From assembly GCA_963920635.1 (NCBI GenBank), contig OY987301.1:13980501-14044500 (forward strand): a stretch of 64,000 bases of DNA. The letters are read 5' to 3'. Origin of the DNA: Pseudeuparius sepicola. Its lineage: Eukaryota; Arthropoda; Insecta; Coleoptera; Anthribidae. Shown piece by piece: positions 22,641-35,700 of this stretch (its first letter is position 1; each line of letters begins with the position of its first letter). A model generated the notes under the pieces. It saw only the letters and a program-made list of their open reading frames with translations, did not search any database and was not told the origin of the DNA. The translations under genes and the position numbers were made by a program.

Positions 22641-23072
22641 GTCCACAAGCTGGGGTTTTGCTTGGCTGTTTAATTAATAACGGTTTCTGTTATAAATAAT
22701 ATAAAATCTCTTATTAAATCAATTACTCAACAGTAAATTACAATATTGCCCACAAATGCCAAAATATATACTTGAAATTGAAACAAACATGTTTTTAACT
22801 TTTTATATTTTCAACACCTCTTAAATACTCTAATTTCTGCACAATAATGTCAAAACTGAATTCCTTAGCACCAAAAACTTAGAAAACGACATATTATATA
22901 GATTCCCCCTTTGCACTCCCTCTCGACCACTCCCCTTTTTAAAATAATGTCAAAAAAGCGCATAGGTGACAAAAAATGACAGCCTCTTACTATGTTTTTA
23001 TGTAATCGGGAGGGTCAAAAACTGTATTGCTGGTTATAATAATTTATAAGCTTGTCAGTTCACATGCCGTTG

Positions 23073-23149
23073 AGATGAATACCTTCTAAAGATGTTTATG
23101 CAATCCTAATCGAAAACCAGAAGTTTGAAGGAAGAACGGCGTAAGTGCC
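23073..23149 (+). repeat. M2 module in array unit 2
   Basis: Same as the module at 21,994 apart from a few bases; ends GGCGTAAGTGCC. Confidence 0.6.
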
Positions 23150-23504
23150 AGCCAGCATGATTTTAAAGGTGGGATTTTGTTTTTATTAATCAGTGTCAGA
23201 GTAGGTTTCCCTCCCGGTAGTTCCCATTCCCTATAGAAACACAAAAAGTAGGCCGTCGCCATTTTCCCAAAATTTGAAAAAAAAAAAACTGACAGATGCA
23301 TCTTTCAATTAGAAAAAATTGTTCGTAGCCTTTCTACTTTCTACGCTTTTGTAGGAAATACGGGGGAAGGGAATTTTTAAATGAACACAGTATATATATT
23401 CTTAGGAACCTACATACCACCTACAATCTACAATTATTATATTATATTGTAGGTAATATTAATTTTAATATGTAATTGATTTCAGCGGCCAGATTTCCTC
23501 GATC

Positions 23505-23730
23505 ATTCTGCTGTCCTATTTCGGATTTTGCTATTGTTCGGCAATACTGGCCTAAGTGCGATTCCGATTCACATCGAGTTCGGTAGAAAGAAGTGGAAAA
23601 TACCAGCTTTCACATGGGTGCGACAGAGACAACGAAACATCCACACTCGATACCATTCGACAACACCTCCTATAGAGACTAATGTGCTCCTGGTCGAAAA
23701 TCAGAAGTTTGGTGCAAGAACGAGTTAAGT
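23505..23730 (+). repeat. M1/M2 repeat in array unit 2
   Basis: Very close to the copy at 22,416. Here the TTGTAGGTAATATTAATTTT stretch upstream is uninterrupted, giving the empty site for the insertion at 6,522. Confidence 0.65.
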
Positions 23731-23987
23731 CCACAAGCTGGGGTTTTGCTTGGCTGTTTAATCGGTTTCTGTTATAAATAATATAAAATCTCTTATTAAA
23801 TCAATTACTCAACAGTAAATTCCAATATTGTCCACCAATGCCAAAATATATACTTAGAACAGACATGTTTTTAAACTTTTTTATATTTTCAACACCTCTT
23901 AAATACTCTAGTTTCTGCACAATAATGTCAAAACTGAATTCCTTGGCACCAAAAACTTAGAAAACGACATATTAATATAGATTCACC

Positions 23988-24153
23988 CAGTGGCGCACCC
24001 AGAAAATATTGGGGGGGGGGGGCAACTCAGGGCCGTCAGACAGAAACTTCAGGCAGGGCAAATGACTTTCCAATCAGGGCAGTTAGTACACATTTGAGAA
24101 CTGAGGGAGAGGTACCTACAGGGCGATACTTTAATATTAAAAAAACCTCAAAA
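23988..24153 (+). mobile_element. One-ended hAT-type fragment
   Basis: The fragment begins with the hAT-type end CAGTGGCGCACCCAG and a run of about 14 G. It stops without a matching right end. After it the sequence jumps back to AATTGAAACAAACATG, which repeats part of the preceding unit. It is therefore a truncated insertion tied to a local duplication. Confidence 0.5.
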
Positions 24154-24457
24154 AATTGAAACAAACATGTTTTTAACTTTTTATATTTTCAACACCTCTT
24201 AAATACTCTAATTTCTGCACAATAATGTCAAAACTGAATTCCTTGGCACCGAAAACTTAGAAAACGACATATTATATAGATTCCCCCTTTGCACTCCCTC
24301 TCGATCACTCCCCTTTTTTAAAATAATGTCAAAAAAAGTGCATAGGTGGCAAAAAATGACAGCCTCTTATTATGTTTTTATGTAATCGTGAGGGTCAAAA
24401 ACTGTATTGCTGGTTATAATAATTTATAAGCTTATCAGTTCACATGCCGTTGGTTGA

Positions 24458-24534
24458 GATGAATACCTTCTAAAGAGGTTTATGCAATCCTAATCGAAAA
24501 CCAGAAGTTTGAAGGAAGGACGGCGTAAGTGCCA
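24458..24534 (+). repeat. M2 module in array unit 3
   Basis: ATACCTTCTAAAGAGGTTTATG ... AACCAGAAGTTTGAAGG, ending GGCGTAAGTGCC. Confidence 0.6.
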
Positions 24535-24766
24535 GCCAGCATGATTAAAGATGGGATTTTGTTTTTATTAATCAGTGTCAGAGTAGGTTTCCCCCCGGTA
24601 GTTCACATTCCTTATGAAAACACAAAAAGTAGGCAGTCGCAATTTCCCAAATTCGGAAAAAAACTGACTGATGCATCTCTCAAATAGAAAAAAAATTTCG
24701 TGGCCTTTCTACGCTTTTCTAGAAAATACTAAAATCTAGTGAATTTTTAAATGAACGCAGTGTATA

Positions 24767-25398
24767 CAGGTTGATTTTTTTAGGTCTACCACCGCGATTT
24801 TCTCGCTCATTTTGCGGCCTACAAAAAAAACGTAAGAAACAAAAATGTGGCAATTTTGGACAGCTAAGTGGTGCTGCAAAAGAAATCGGCATCCATGGCC
24901 AACTTGTCGCGCAATATTAAAAAAAGACAGAGACAAACTTTTATATTGAAAATTGATGCCACTAAGAAGCTTTATGCAAAAGGGTACTCACATAGTTTCA
25001 GAAAAGTACACAGGGTCTTCGGCTCTCTTGAGGCTATGAATTTTGTTTTGTTTATTTCTTATTAAGCGATTTTCTCGCTTATTTTGGGCCGCACGGAAAA
25101 TATGTAAGAAAACAAAATATGGCAATTTTGGTCAGCGAGGCGACATTAAAAAAGCAATGGGCCTCCATACCCAACTTTTCGCGGTGTACTAAAAAAACCT
25201 AAAATCGACAAAAATTTTCATGGTCTTAAGAGAGCCGAAGACCCTGTGTAATTTGTTGAAACTATCTGAGCACCTGGGTGGATAAAGCTTCTCAGAGCCA
25301 TCAATTTTCAATATAAAAGTTTTCCTCTGTCTCTTAAAATAAACATTCCAGGGCCATTAATAGTTTTGCTCAATTTGAGGTTTAAAAAAATCATCCTG
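24767..25398. mobile_element. 632-bp mariner-type MITE flanked by TA
   Basis: The ends are CAGGTTGATTTTTTTA and TAAAAAAATCATCCTG, each next to TA. The two halves are partly inverted copies: ACACAGGGTCTTCGGCTCTC near 25,010 faces GAGAGCCGAAGACCCTGTGT near 25,240. Sister units read AGTATATATATTCC across the site. Non-coding. Confidence 0.75.
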
Positions 25399-25496
25399 TA
25401 TATTCCCAGGAACCTACATACCACATACAATCTACAATTATTATATTGTAGGTGTATTAATTTTTATAATTGATTTCAGCGGCCAGATTGCCTCGA

Positions 25497-25724
25497 TCAT
25501 TCTGCTGCCCTATTTCGAATTTCGCTATTGTTCGGCAATACTGGCCTAAGTGCGATTCCGATTCACATCGAGTTCGGTAGAAAGAAGTGGCAAATACAGC
25601 TTTCACATGGGTGCGACAGAGACAACGAAACATCCAGACTCGATACCATTCGACAACACCTCCTATAGAGACTAATGTGCTCCTGGTCGAAAATCAGAAG
25701 TTTGGTGCAAAAGCGAGTTAAGTC
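25497..25724 (+). repeat. M1/M2 repeat in array unit 3
   Basis: M1 ATTCTGCTGCCCTATTTCG; M2 CTCCTATAGAGACTAATG, ending GAGTTAAGTCC. Confidence 0.65.
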
Positions 25725-26584
25725 CACAAGCTGGGGTTTTGCTTGGCTGTTTAATTAAAAACTGTTTCTGTTATAAATAATATAAAATCTCTTATTAAAT
25801 CAATTACTTAACAGTAAATTCTAATATTGCTCACAAATCCTAAAATATATCAACATTTTTTAAAACGTCTTTTATATTCAGCTCATCTGATCTACTGCAA
25901 AATAATGTCAAAATTGAATTCCTTGGAACCAAAAGCACAGAAGACGACATATAAATGGTGGAAAAAAAAACGGTTGAATCTAAAAACTTGAATTTTTGGA
26001 TAGGTTTACCAGCAAGTCGGAAGGCACTTTACGGTAGAATTACTCTTTGCACCCTATGTATTCGAAGGGTAGATACTAGAAACCTGAAACACCTAGGCAT
26101 TCGTATTTTTTACAAAACTTTTTTGTAAGTTAGTTTATTCAAAAAGAAAATCTCCTATCCTATGGTCCAATTAATTAAAGCCTGGTTCATGCAGCAACTT
26201 CATCTTTATCTTTATGCTTTTGCTTTATCTTTTAAAAGTTGAACATTTTGTAAAATAATGGAAGGGTTTAGGCAACACTTTTGCTTTATGTTTTGCTTTT
26301 TCTTTTATTTAAAAGTTGGGAAGTTTCAACTTTTTCTTTATAATCTTTATAATTCTGAAAGCAGTCAGAACTGCGCACGCGTCGTTTTGTCAAAATATAC
26401 AGATTCACCCCTTTGCACTCCCTCTCGACCACTCCCCTTTTTAAAATAATGTCAAAAAAGCGCATAGGTGACAAAAAATGACAGCCTTATAGGTACTATG
26501 TTTTTATGTAATCGTGAGGGTCAAAAACTGTATTGCTGGTTATAATAATTTATAAGCTTGTCAGTTCACATGCCGTTGGTTGAG

Positions 26585-26661
26585 ATGAATACCTTCTAAA
26601 GAGGTTTATGCAATCCTAATCGAAAACCAGAAGTTTGAAGGAAGAACGGCGTAAGTGCCAG
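26585..26661 (+). repeat. M2 module in array unit 4
   Basis: ATACCTTCTAAAGAGGTTTATG ... AACCAGAAGTTTGAAGG, ending GGCGTAAGTGCC. The ATGATTAAAG block that normally follows is split by the insertion at 26,685. Confidence 0.6.
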
Positions 26662-26684
26662 CCGGCAGCCAGCCAGCATTAAAG

Positions 26685-26710
26685 CGTTGACTGAAGGTTT
26701 TCACCCAACG
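26685..26710. mobile_element. 26-bp mini-insertion with perfect 7-bp TSD
   Basis: The insert starts CGTTGACTGAAGG and ends CACCCAACG; only the outer five bases are paired. ATTAAAG is repeated exactly on both sides (26,678-26,684 and 26,711-26,717). Many sister M2 copies read ATGATTAAAGATGGG without a break. Its first nine bases equal the end of the 182-bp element at 9,389, which links a tiny insert to a larger TIR element. Confidence 0.78.
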
Positions 26711-27282
26711 ATTAAAGCAGATTTTGTTAGTCCGTGTCAGAGTAGTTAGTTGTTTCCCTAGGTACACCAGTAGCTCCCTTTCCTGGAAACACAAAGATTA
26801 GACCGTCCCAATTTCCTGATTAAAGATAGGATTTTGTTTTTTTTTTTAGTCATCATCAGAGTAGGTTTAATTCAAAATTCCAATTCCTTAGAAACACAAA
26901 GAATAATCTGTCGCAATTTCCCAAAATTCGAAAAAAAAAACATTAAAGATCCCCCTGATTCCTGAACCGCCAAAATCTGTCACAAGAAGAGACTAAAGAA
27001 TATAGCAAAGTTGAGAAAAAATATCAACTTAGGACTTACTTAGGTTTTTAAATGAAATTCTCAACATATTTCTACATTTTTGAAATATATTATACCTGTA
27101 TCCCTTAACGTTTTAGAAATGTTGCATTTTCAAATTTTATACTAAAAAATAAAAAGATCTCAAACATTTTTAGCCAACGAAATTAGTACATAGTGAAAGT
27201 AGTGATTTCATTCCATTGGCACAATTGACTATTGGCTATTGGCAGCGATTTTATAACAGAAAACACTGCCTAGATTGTGACT

Positions 27283-27403
27283 TAACTCGTTCTTGCACCA
27301 AACTTCTGATTTTTGACCAGGAGCGCACAACGTCTCTAGAAAAGGTGATCAAAATGGCAAATGGTATCGAGTCTGACTGTTTCCTTGTCTCTATCGTACC
27401 GTG
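27283..27403 (-). repeat. M2 half copy, minus strand, broken at the palindrome edge
   Basis: Inverted M2 (TTCTTGCACCAAACTTCTG) and part of the core (GTTTCCTTGTCTCTATCG). M1 is missing; the repeat stops before the left edge of the large palindrome at 27,446. Confidence 0.55.
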
Positions 27404-27659
27404 ATCGTACGTACCTTTTTTTCTCCAATTATTTCTAGGGAATTTAAACGACAAAAAAGTTGTTTCAGATTCGCGAGCGAGAGAGAAATGGATGATAATA
27501 TTTTTATATTTTGACGGACATCTCAAGTCGAGATATCGAATATCTCCTATAGCAGTTTATGTTTTCCTGGTCGAAATTCAGAAGGTTGGAGCTAAAACGT
27601 CGTAAGTGCAGCCGCCAAGGCATCAGGAAGAATGAAGTGACCATAAAACATAAAATATT

Positions 27660-28140
27660 TGCCATTGCCCCCTTTATTTTTTTTTAACTATTACAAAAGA
27701 CCTTTTACCAAAGTCTATCTAGACTTTTCTTTTACTTTTAACTTTGATTATGGAGAGTAATTTTTAAGGTATTTCCACGAAAACCATTTAGTGATTTTTT
27801 TATTTAAAATCTGACATCAGAAACTCCAAAACCCCCATATACCAAATTTCAACAAAAAATATACAGGGACATCCGTCATCCGTTCTACATAAATATGAAG
27901 TCAAGCCATGAAATCCACTCAAATTGTTGGTGTGCAAAGATTCAAGACAAAAATATTCAGGCGATCTCAAAATGCTGTATTTTTCTGAAACTTTGTACGG
28001 GTCTTCAAGAGTTGGTCTAGAATCATTGAAAAAATATTAAAACACAAAAAGTAATTTATTTTTCATTTCTGTACGTACAAAATGCCAACCAACAAATAAA
28101 AAACAATTTAAATTATTAGACCTCCCTCAAGAAAGTTACT
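27660..28140 (-). repeat. Single arm of the foldback family
   Basis: This stretch holds CATATACCAAATTTC, ATATACAGGGACATCC, TCAAGACAAAAATATTCAGG and CAAAATGCCAACCAACAAAT, matching the 16.6-17.7 kb foldback element. Its mirror is at 37,175-37,655. Confidence 0.5.
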
Positions 28141-28212
28141 GTCTAATAAGTCCCGTTTGACTCCCCCATCCCCATTGATAAAGTCCAGCTAAGTACGACC
28201 CTACTAACTATA

Positions 28213-28569
28213 CTAAAATCGAGCAATCCGTACGCCTGGCGTAAATAAAACCACGTGTTCAATGACGTTCCGCGATTGGTCGGTAGACTATAAAATTTCA
28301 CCCGACTCGGCACCAGGGACGTACTCTATCGCAAAAGTGTAGTTATACGGTTTTATCTTGTTGTTTTCAGCTATTTAGACACTGCCACAAATAATTTTAT
28401 CGATGTTTTGAACCATTTTAATTAAGCCAATAATTCTTTTCCGAAATATTTTGATGTAAACAATTGTAAAACTAAAATTAAATACAGGTTCTGCCTCAGT
28501 GCGGCCCTGGCGAATATTTCAAATCACGTGCTCTTGTTTACGCCAGGCGTAAGAGTTGCTCGATTTTAG
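28213..28569. mobile_element. 357-bp TA-flanked MITE (left palindrome copy)
   Basis: The ends CTAAAATCGAGCAA and complement, next to TA, continue as inverted repeats through ACGCCTGGCGTAA and CACGTG. Non-coding. The mirror copy is at 36,746-37,102. It fits a Tc1/mariner-type MITE. Confidence 0.7.
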
Positions 28570-31500
28570 TATAGGTATACCCGCATCGAATATGGTGATT
28601 TATGTCAACTTAATTATATCACTGATTGTAATTTAAATAAATAATTAACTACTTTATTGTACTTTTTTGTAATAATTAATCACTTATAAATTTAAATATT
28701 TATATCGTTTATGCTTTGGATTTTCATCTGTCTTTTTCTCCTGAAATTCGTTTACATTTCTCATTTCGGCTTTTAATTTTTTGTTCTATGTAAAATACTA
28801 CTTCGGCAGGTCTGCTGTCCTATCCCAAAGTTCGCTATCGTTCAGCAAAAGTGTCCAAGCGCTAGCGATTGTGGTCGAATCCTATCCTAGAAAGATAAAT
28901 CGGTTCCTATTAATTCTCAAGCGAGAGAATGCGATGAATGCGACAGAGACAGAACTCTGCCGAATACCTCCTACTGAAGTGTATGTGGTCCTAATCGCCA
29001 ATCAGAAGTTTGATGCTAAAACCACGTATCTACAAATAAAAGGAAATTTTACATTTGATTTGAAATTGGAACAAAACATTTTGTATGTATGTATGTAATT
29101 TTTAAGTAGGTGCTTATGAATACTATTTTACATTGTGGAGGAAGGAAGGGGTGGTGAAAAAAAAATGCAATGCCCTCAATGCCCCTACATCTTTGGGCAA
29201 CACGGACGGACACGTAGTTTTTTTCATTTTGGGTGCCTATTATGTTTCTGCCCTAAATTGAGGGTGATTGAGGCCAGGGATTAAGGGCATGGAGGCACAT
29301 ATAGACTATAGACAGTTTTGACTTTTGACACATACTTTTAACTAGGTACTGCGTACTGCAACTGCAGCTGAAATTGTTTTTTTTTTTTAATAAACTTTGG
29401 TCGTTCAATTCCTGCCGTTTTCAGGTTACCTAGACCATAGCCGAACGAGTAAACTACCCAAACACTGCCTAGAGCTTATGACTTACTACTATTAGAAAAA
29501 CAACCATTTTTAAAATCAAGTGTCAGACTGACTCAAAAATCTGAACTATGGTAGTCAAACAATCTTCTTATTCACCTTCAGATATTCTGCTGTCCTATCA
29601 CAATTCTCGTTATCGTTCGGCAAAAGTGGCATAAGTCCAAGCGCTAACGAAAATCAGTTCTCATTCTCGAGAGAGAGAAACGGAAAATGGGAAAATGCTA
29701 CCTCGATGACGGTGACAGAGAACAAGACAAATACATTGACGCTTCCAAGGCGAAAACGACGTAAGCAACATTATGAGATATTATTGGTGTCATTTAAAAG
29801 ATCTAAGCGCCATCCATCTATACAAGTAATTGTATTCGGATTTGAGTTGAACGAGTTTAATTTGAAATCGGCAGTAAAGTGTCCCAAAATCGTCATTAAA
29901 AGCTCAGACGCGGAGCCATCGCCTGTCAAAAGTGACCAAATATTCAAAACCCGGCCAATAAAGCCCTTTTCGTATACATTGCGAAATAATTGTTATCTAT
30001 AGCAGCGCAATCTTTCAGTATGACATAACTATTTTCTATTTTGGTAGGTTTGAATAGCAATCTAGATTCTTGTGCAATATTTCTTATAGTATGTTCGCAA
30101 CTTAATAGGAGTTTTGTATTTGTTGCTATTTCTTAATAAAAAAAAAATTCTAGTTAAATTTTATTATTGTTAACAACATAACAGACAAACCAGCACCAGC
30201 AGTAAGAATTAAAAATCGCGAAATGACGTAAGTGTTTATAAACGCCATTTTTGATCACTTTTTGCCATAGATGTTTCGGATTATCCCACTTAGGTATGCA
30301 CTTTCTCATAAATAACTGAGAGACTCGAGCAGAATTTTTTGAAATAACAATTAATTAGGAAGATTAAAGGCTCAAACTTTATCATTATTTTCCATCCTTT
30401 TGTCGACTTTTATACCTAAAAGCATTTTACACGTTTATTACAATCCATTCATAAGAATCGGTTTTTCCTTCTCCTGAAAATTTTGTTAAATGGTGGTTAC
30501 ATCGTTTTGCCTTGGACTTGGTGGACGCGACATCATATCTTTCGATTGTCCGGTACCTCCTAAAGAAACTTATGTATTCCTGGTGAAGAATCAGACGGTT
30601 TGGAGCTAAAACGACACAACTCGAAAATGCCAGCAGGCAAAGCGAGTTAACAATTTGTACCTAATTGGAAGAAAAATGATATTTTTGTTTTTGCTACCTA
30701 TTTTTGTTGGGTCAAACTATTTATACATTACATGACAATATTGAAAAAAGTGAAGACAAGAAAGTTTTTTTATGTAAATTATGACATTTAGGCCTAAAGG
30801 CCACTAAAGAGGTTCATTTTTTGTCACAATTGAATTTGCGCCACTGAAAAAAATATTCTTTAAGCGCTTTTAATTACACCTATAAAATAGAAAAATGTTT
30901 AGCCGGCCCCATGAGCTTTAAAATGTTGAAAAATTTTCGTGCTTTAAGGCAGGCCCGGCCCCTAAGTAAATATGCAAATAACGATATAGGGCCATTTATA
31001 ATAATTAAACTTAGGTTTCTTAAAAAGAGAGAAATTTTGGCCCTTTTGAAAGGACTTAGCTAGCTGTTTTTTTATGTCAAATGTATCGACATTCACAACT
31101 TTTCCACAGTAGTGCAACAAAGAAAAAGTTATTTTGCCAGGACAAATTCAAATCAATCTAATCACACTTTTTTCTAAATTCAAAAACAAAAAAGCCAGCA
31201 GCTTTTCAGGTTATTATGGATAATTTATTGTATCTCCCGCCGTCTTTTCCCGCATTGCATATTTATCACTCTTAACATCTGCTGTCCTATCCCATATTTC
31301 GTCATCGCAAAAGCGGCACAAGTCTCAAGGCTCACCACAAATCGACTGGGGGGAACTCGAGAGAAGGTTAATGGAGAAGAGAAGATCGTAAGTAAATTGG
31401 ATGAGTTCGACGGAAAGTAACAGCGTTTATAGTAACAGCTCACCTCACGCAATGCTGTTGAGAATACCTTCTACAGAGGTTTATGTAATCCTAATCGAAA

Positions 31501-32625
31501 ATCAGAAGTTTGGAGCAAGAAGGGTCTAAGTGCCAGGTATGGTGCCAGTCAGCATGATTGTTTCGGATAGGATATAAAGGAAAATCAGATTTGTCGGGAA
31601 GTCAGCACATCAGACGAACTAGGTGAAGACGTAACCTACGGTACAACCTACATTTTTTAATATCCAGTGCGGAATATTTGAAAGTTTCACTAAAGTTTAC
31701 AAGTACACATCTTGACATTGACATTGACGCATTATTATTATTATTATCTTTGGTAAAATTGTTAGAACGGCAGGAAATCAAGACAGGGAAAGAGAAAAAC
31801 AATTTTTATCATACTTCTTTTAAAACCTAATTTTGATCTGTATTAATAATGTAAAATAGGCTTTTTCGATTTTCAGGTCATAGCGCACGGAAAAAGTTTT
31901 TCCGATCTCAAAACAAATTAAATTTAAGAAAGTATGGAAACGCATCATACATACCAAACATTGTATTGTGAGCGTTGCTTATTTTCGAAAATAAAAATGT
32001 TCCAAGTTTTCTTTCGTTTTATGTTTATGTTTTCAATTTAAAAAAATCGTTCATTACACGTCCAGGAAAATAGATTTTTCCAGACTCGTAATGAAATATA
32101 GATTCACCTACTGTTATCAAATAATTTAATAAATATCCTTATTTTATTGGTGATTTATTGTATTATATTATAGCAGTTAGGGCTAATTTCACCATACAGT
32201 ATAAAAAGGAATTATGCAATAATATTTAAACAATGTATCGATTGTTACAAAAGCTCCCTTAATTTTAAAAAAACTTGAATTTGTTTACATAGACAAGTTT
32301 GAAGTTATTGGTTTTTACATAGGTTGGTAATTTTAAAAATAATTTTTGAGTTTAACAATGCTTTGTTTTTCACAAAGTTCACTAACAATTTCTCAAATTT
32401 TTTTTGTTACAATTCCTTGAATGGGTAATATCTATCTAATATCTACATGTAGGTATAGGCACGTTACCTACATACAACATACAATCTACAATCTACATCC
32501 ACAGATCTACATAATCTACAAATAATTTAATGTGTATTTTTATAATAATTCGCGGTCATTCTGCTATCCTATCTCAAATTTCGCTACCGTTCGGCAAAAG
32601 TAGCGGATCGATTTTAAATAAATAA

Positions 32626-32689
<64 letters not shown>

Positions 32690-32708
32690 TTATTTATTTA
32701 AAATCGAT

Positions 32709-35700
32709 CCGCTACTTTTGCCGAACGGTAGCGAAATTTGAGATAGGATAGCAGAATGACCGCGAATTATTATAAAAATACACATTAAATTATTTGTAGA
32801 TTATGTAGATCTGTGGATGTAGATTGTAGATTGTATGTTGTATGTAGGTAACGTGCCTATACCTACATGTAGATATTAGATAGATATTACCCATTCAAGG
32901 AATTGTAACAAAAAAAATTTGAGAAATTGTTAGTGAACTTTGTGAAAAACAAAGCATTGTTAAACTCAAAAATTATTTTTAAAATTACCAACCTATGTAA
33001 AAACCAATAACTTCAAACTTGTCTATGTAAACAAATTCAAGTTTTTTTAAAATTAAGGGAGCTTTTGTAACAATCGATACATTGTTTAAATATTATTGCA
33101 TAATTCCTTTTTATACTGTATGGTGAAATTAGCCCTAACTGCTATAATATAATACAATAAATCACCAATAAAATAAGGATATTTATTAAATTATTTGATA
33201 ACAGTAGGTGAATCTATATTTCATTACGAGTCTGGAAAAATCTATTTTCCTGGACGTGTAATGAACGATTTTTTTAAATTGAAAACATAAACATAAAACG
33301 AAAGAAAACTTGGAACATTTTTATTTTCGAAAATAAGCAACGCTCACAATACAATGTTTGGTATGTATGATGCGTTTCCATACTTTCTTAAATTTAATTT
33401 GTTTTGAGATCGGAAAAACTTTTTCCGTGCGCTATGACCTGAAAATCGAAAAAGCCTATTTTACATTATTAATACAGATCAAAATTAGGTTTTAAAAGAA
33501 GTATGATAAAAATTGTTTTTCTCTTTCCCTGTCTTGATTTCCTGCCGTTCTAACAATTTTACCAAAGATAATAATAATAATAATGCGTCAATGTCAATGT
33601 CAAGATGTGTACTTGTAAACTTTAGTGAAACTTTCAAATATTCCGCACTGGATATTAAAAAATGTAGGTTGTACCGTAGGTTACGTCTTCACCTAGTTCG
33701 TCTGATGTGCTGACTTCCCGACAAATCTGATTTTCCTTTATATCCTATCCGAAACAATCATGCTGACTGGCACCATACCTGGCACTTAGACCCTTCTTGC
33801 TCCAAACTTCTGATTTTCGATTAGGATTACATAAACCTCTGTAGAAGGTATTCTCAACAGCATTGCGTGAGGTGAGCTGTTACTATAAACGCTGTTACTT
33901 TCCGTCGAACTCATCCAATTTACTTACGATCTTCTCTTCTCCATTAACCTTCTCTCGAGTTCCCCCCAGTCGATTTGTGGTGAGCCTTGAGACTTGTGCC
34001 GCTTTTGCGATGACGAAATATGGGATAGGACAGCAGATGTTAAGAGTGATAAATATGCAATGCGGGAAAAGACGGCGGGAGATACAATAAATTATCCATA
34101 ATAACCTGAAAAGCTGCTGGCTTTTTTGTTTTTGAATTTAGAAAAAAGTGTGATTAGATTGATTTGAATTTGTCCTGGCAAAATAACTTTTTCTTTGTTG
34201 CACTACTGTGGAAAAGTTGTGAATGTCGATACATTTGACATAAAAAAACAGCTAGCTAAGTCCTTTCAAAAGGGCCAAAATTTCTCTCTTTTTAAGAAAC
34301 CTAAGTTTAATTATTATAAATGGCCCTATATCGTTATTTGCATATTTACTTAGGGGCCGGGCCTGCCTTAAAGCACGAAAATTTTTCAACATTTTAAAGC
34401 TCATGGGGCCGGCTAAACATTTTTCTATTTTATAGGTGTAATTAAAAGCGCTTAAAGAATATTTTTTTCAGTGGCGCAAATTCAATTGTGACAAAAAATG
34501 AACCTCTTTAGTGGCCTTTAGGCCTAAATGTCATAATTTACATAAAAAAACTTTCTTGTCTTCACTTTTTTCAATATTGTCATGTAATGTATAAATAGTT
34601 TGACCCAACAAAAATAGGTAGCAAAAACAAAAATATCATTTTTCTTCCAATTAGGTACAAATTGTTAACTCGCTTTGCCTGCTGGCATTTTCGAGTTGTG
34701 TCGTTTTAGCTCCAAACCGTCTGATTCTTCACCAGGAATACATAAGTTTCTTTAGGAGGTACCGGACAATCGAAAGATATGATGTCGCGTCCACCAAGTC
34801 CAAGGCAAAACGATGTAACCACCATTTAACAAAATTTTCAGGAGAAGGAAAAACCGATTCTTATGAATGGATTGTAATAAACGTGTAAAATGCTTTTAGG
34901 TATAAAAGTCGACAAAAGGATGGAAAATAATGATAAAGTTTGAGCCTTTAATCTTCCTAATTAATTGTTATTTCAAAAAATTCTGCTCGAGTCTCTCAGT
35001 TATTTATGAGAAAGTGCATACCTAAGTGGGATAATCCGAAACATCTATGGCAAAAAGTGATCAAAAATGGCGTTTATAAACACTTACGTCATTTCGCGAT
35101 TTTTAATTCTTACTGCTGGTGCTGGTTTGTCTGTTATGTTGTTAACAATAATAAAATTTAACTAGAATTTTTTTTTTATTAAGAAATAGCAACAAATACA
35201 AAACTCCTATTAAGTTGCGAACATACTATAAGAAATATTGCACAAGAATCTAGATTGCTATTCAAACCTACCAAAATAGAAAATAGTTATGTCATACTGA
35301 AAGATTGCGCTGCTATAGATAACAATTATTTCGCAATGTATACGAAAAGGGCTTTATTGGCCGGGTTTTGAATATTTGGTCACTTTTGACAGGCGATGGC
35401 TCCGCGTCTGAGCTTTTAATGACGATTTTGGGACACTTTACTGCCGATTTCAAATTAAACTCGTTCAACTCAAATCCGAATACAATTACTTGTATAGATG
35501 GATGGCGCTTAGATCTTTTAAATGACACCAATAATATCTCATAATGTTGCTTACGTCGTTTTCGCCTTGGAAGCGTCAATGTATTTGTCTTGTTCTCTGT
35601 CACCGTCATCGAGGTAGCATTTTCCCATTTTCCGTTTCTCTCTCTCGAGAATGAGAACTGATTTTCGTTAGCGCTTGGACTTATGCCACTTTTGCCGAAC

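Larger units (their letters stand above)
21866..26930 (+). repeat. Tandem array of about 1.08-kb units
   Basis: Units starting at AAAAGCGCATAGGTGACAAA recur at 21,870, 22,948, 24,326 (as AAAGTGCATAGGTGGC) and 26,453. Each holds an M2-only copy, then a full M1/M2 copy, then CAACACCTCTTAAATACTC. The first two starts are 1,078 bp apart. Later units are stretched by a hAT end fragment, a local duplication and a TA-flanked MITE. A further isolated unit lies at 5,990-7,130. The array is probably the product of unequal exchange. Confidence 0.7.
27540..32606 (+). repeat. M1/M2 repeats of the left palindrome arm
   Basis: Plus-strand M2 modules lie at about 27,540-27,608, 30,545-30,625 and 31,464-31,535. 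Full copies lie at 28,808-29,027 and 29,588-29,765. An inverted M1 lies at about 31,285-31,330, and a plus-strand M1 ends next to the axis at 32,571-32,606. Between them is AT-rich DNA with small chance frames. Confidence 0.6.
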
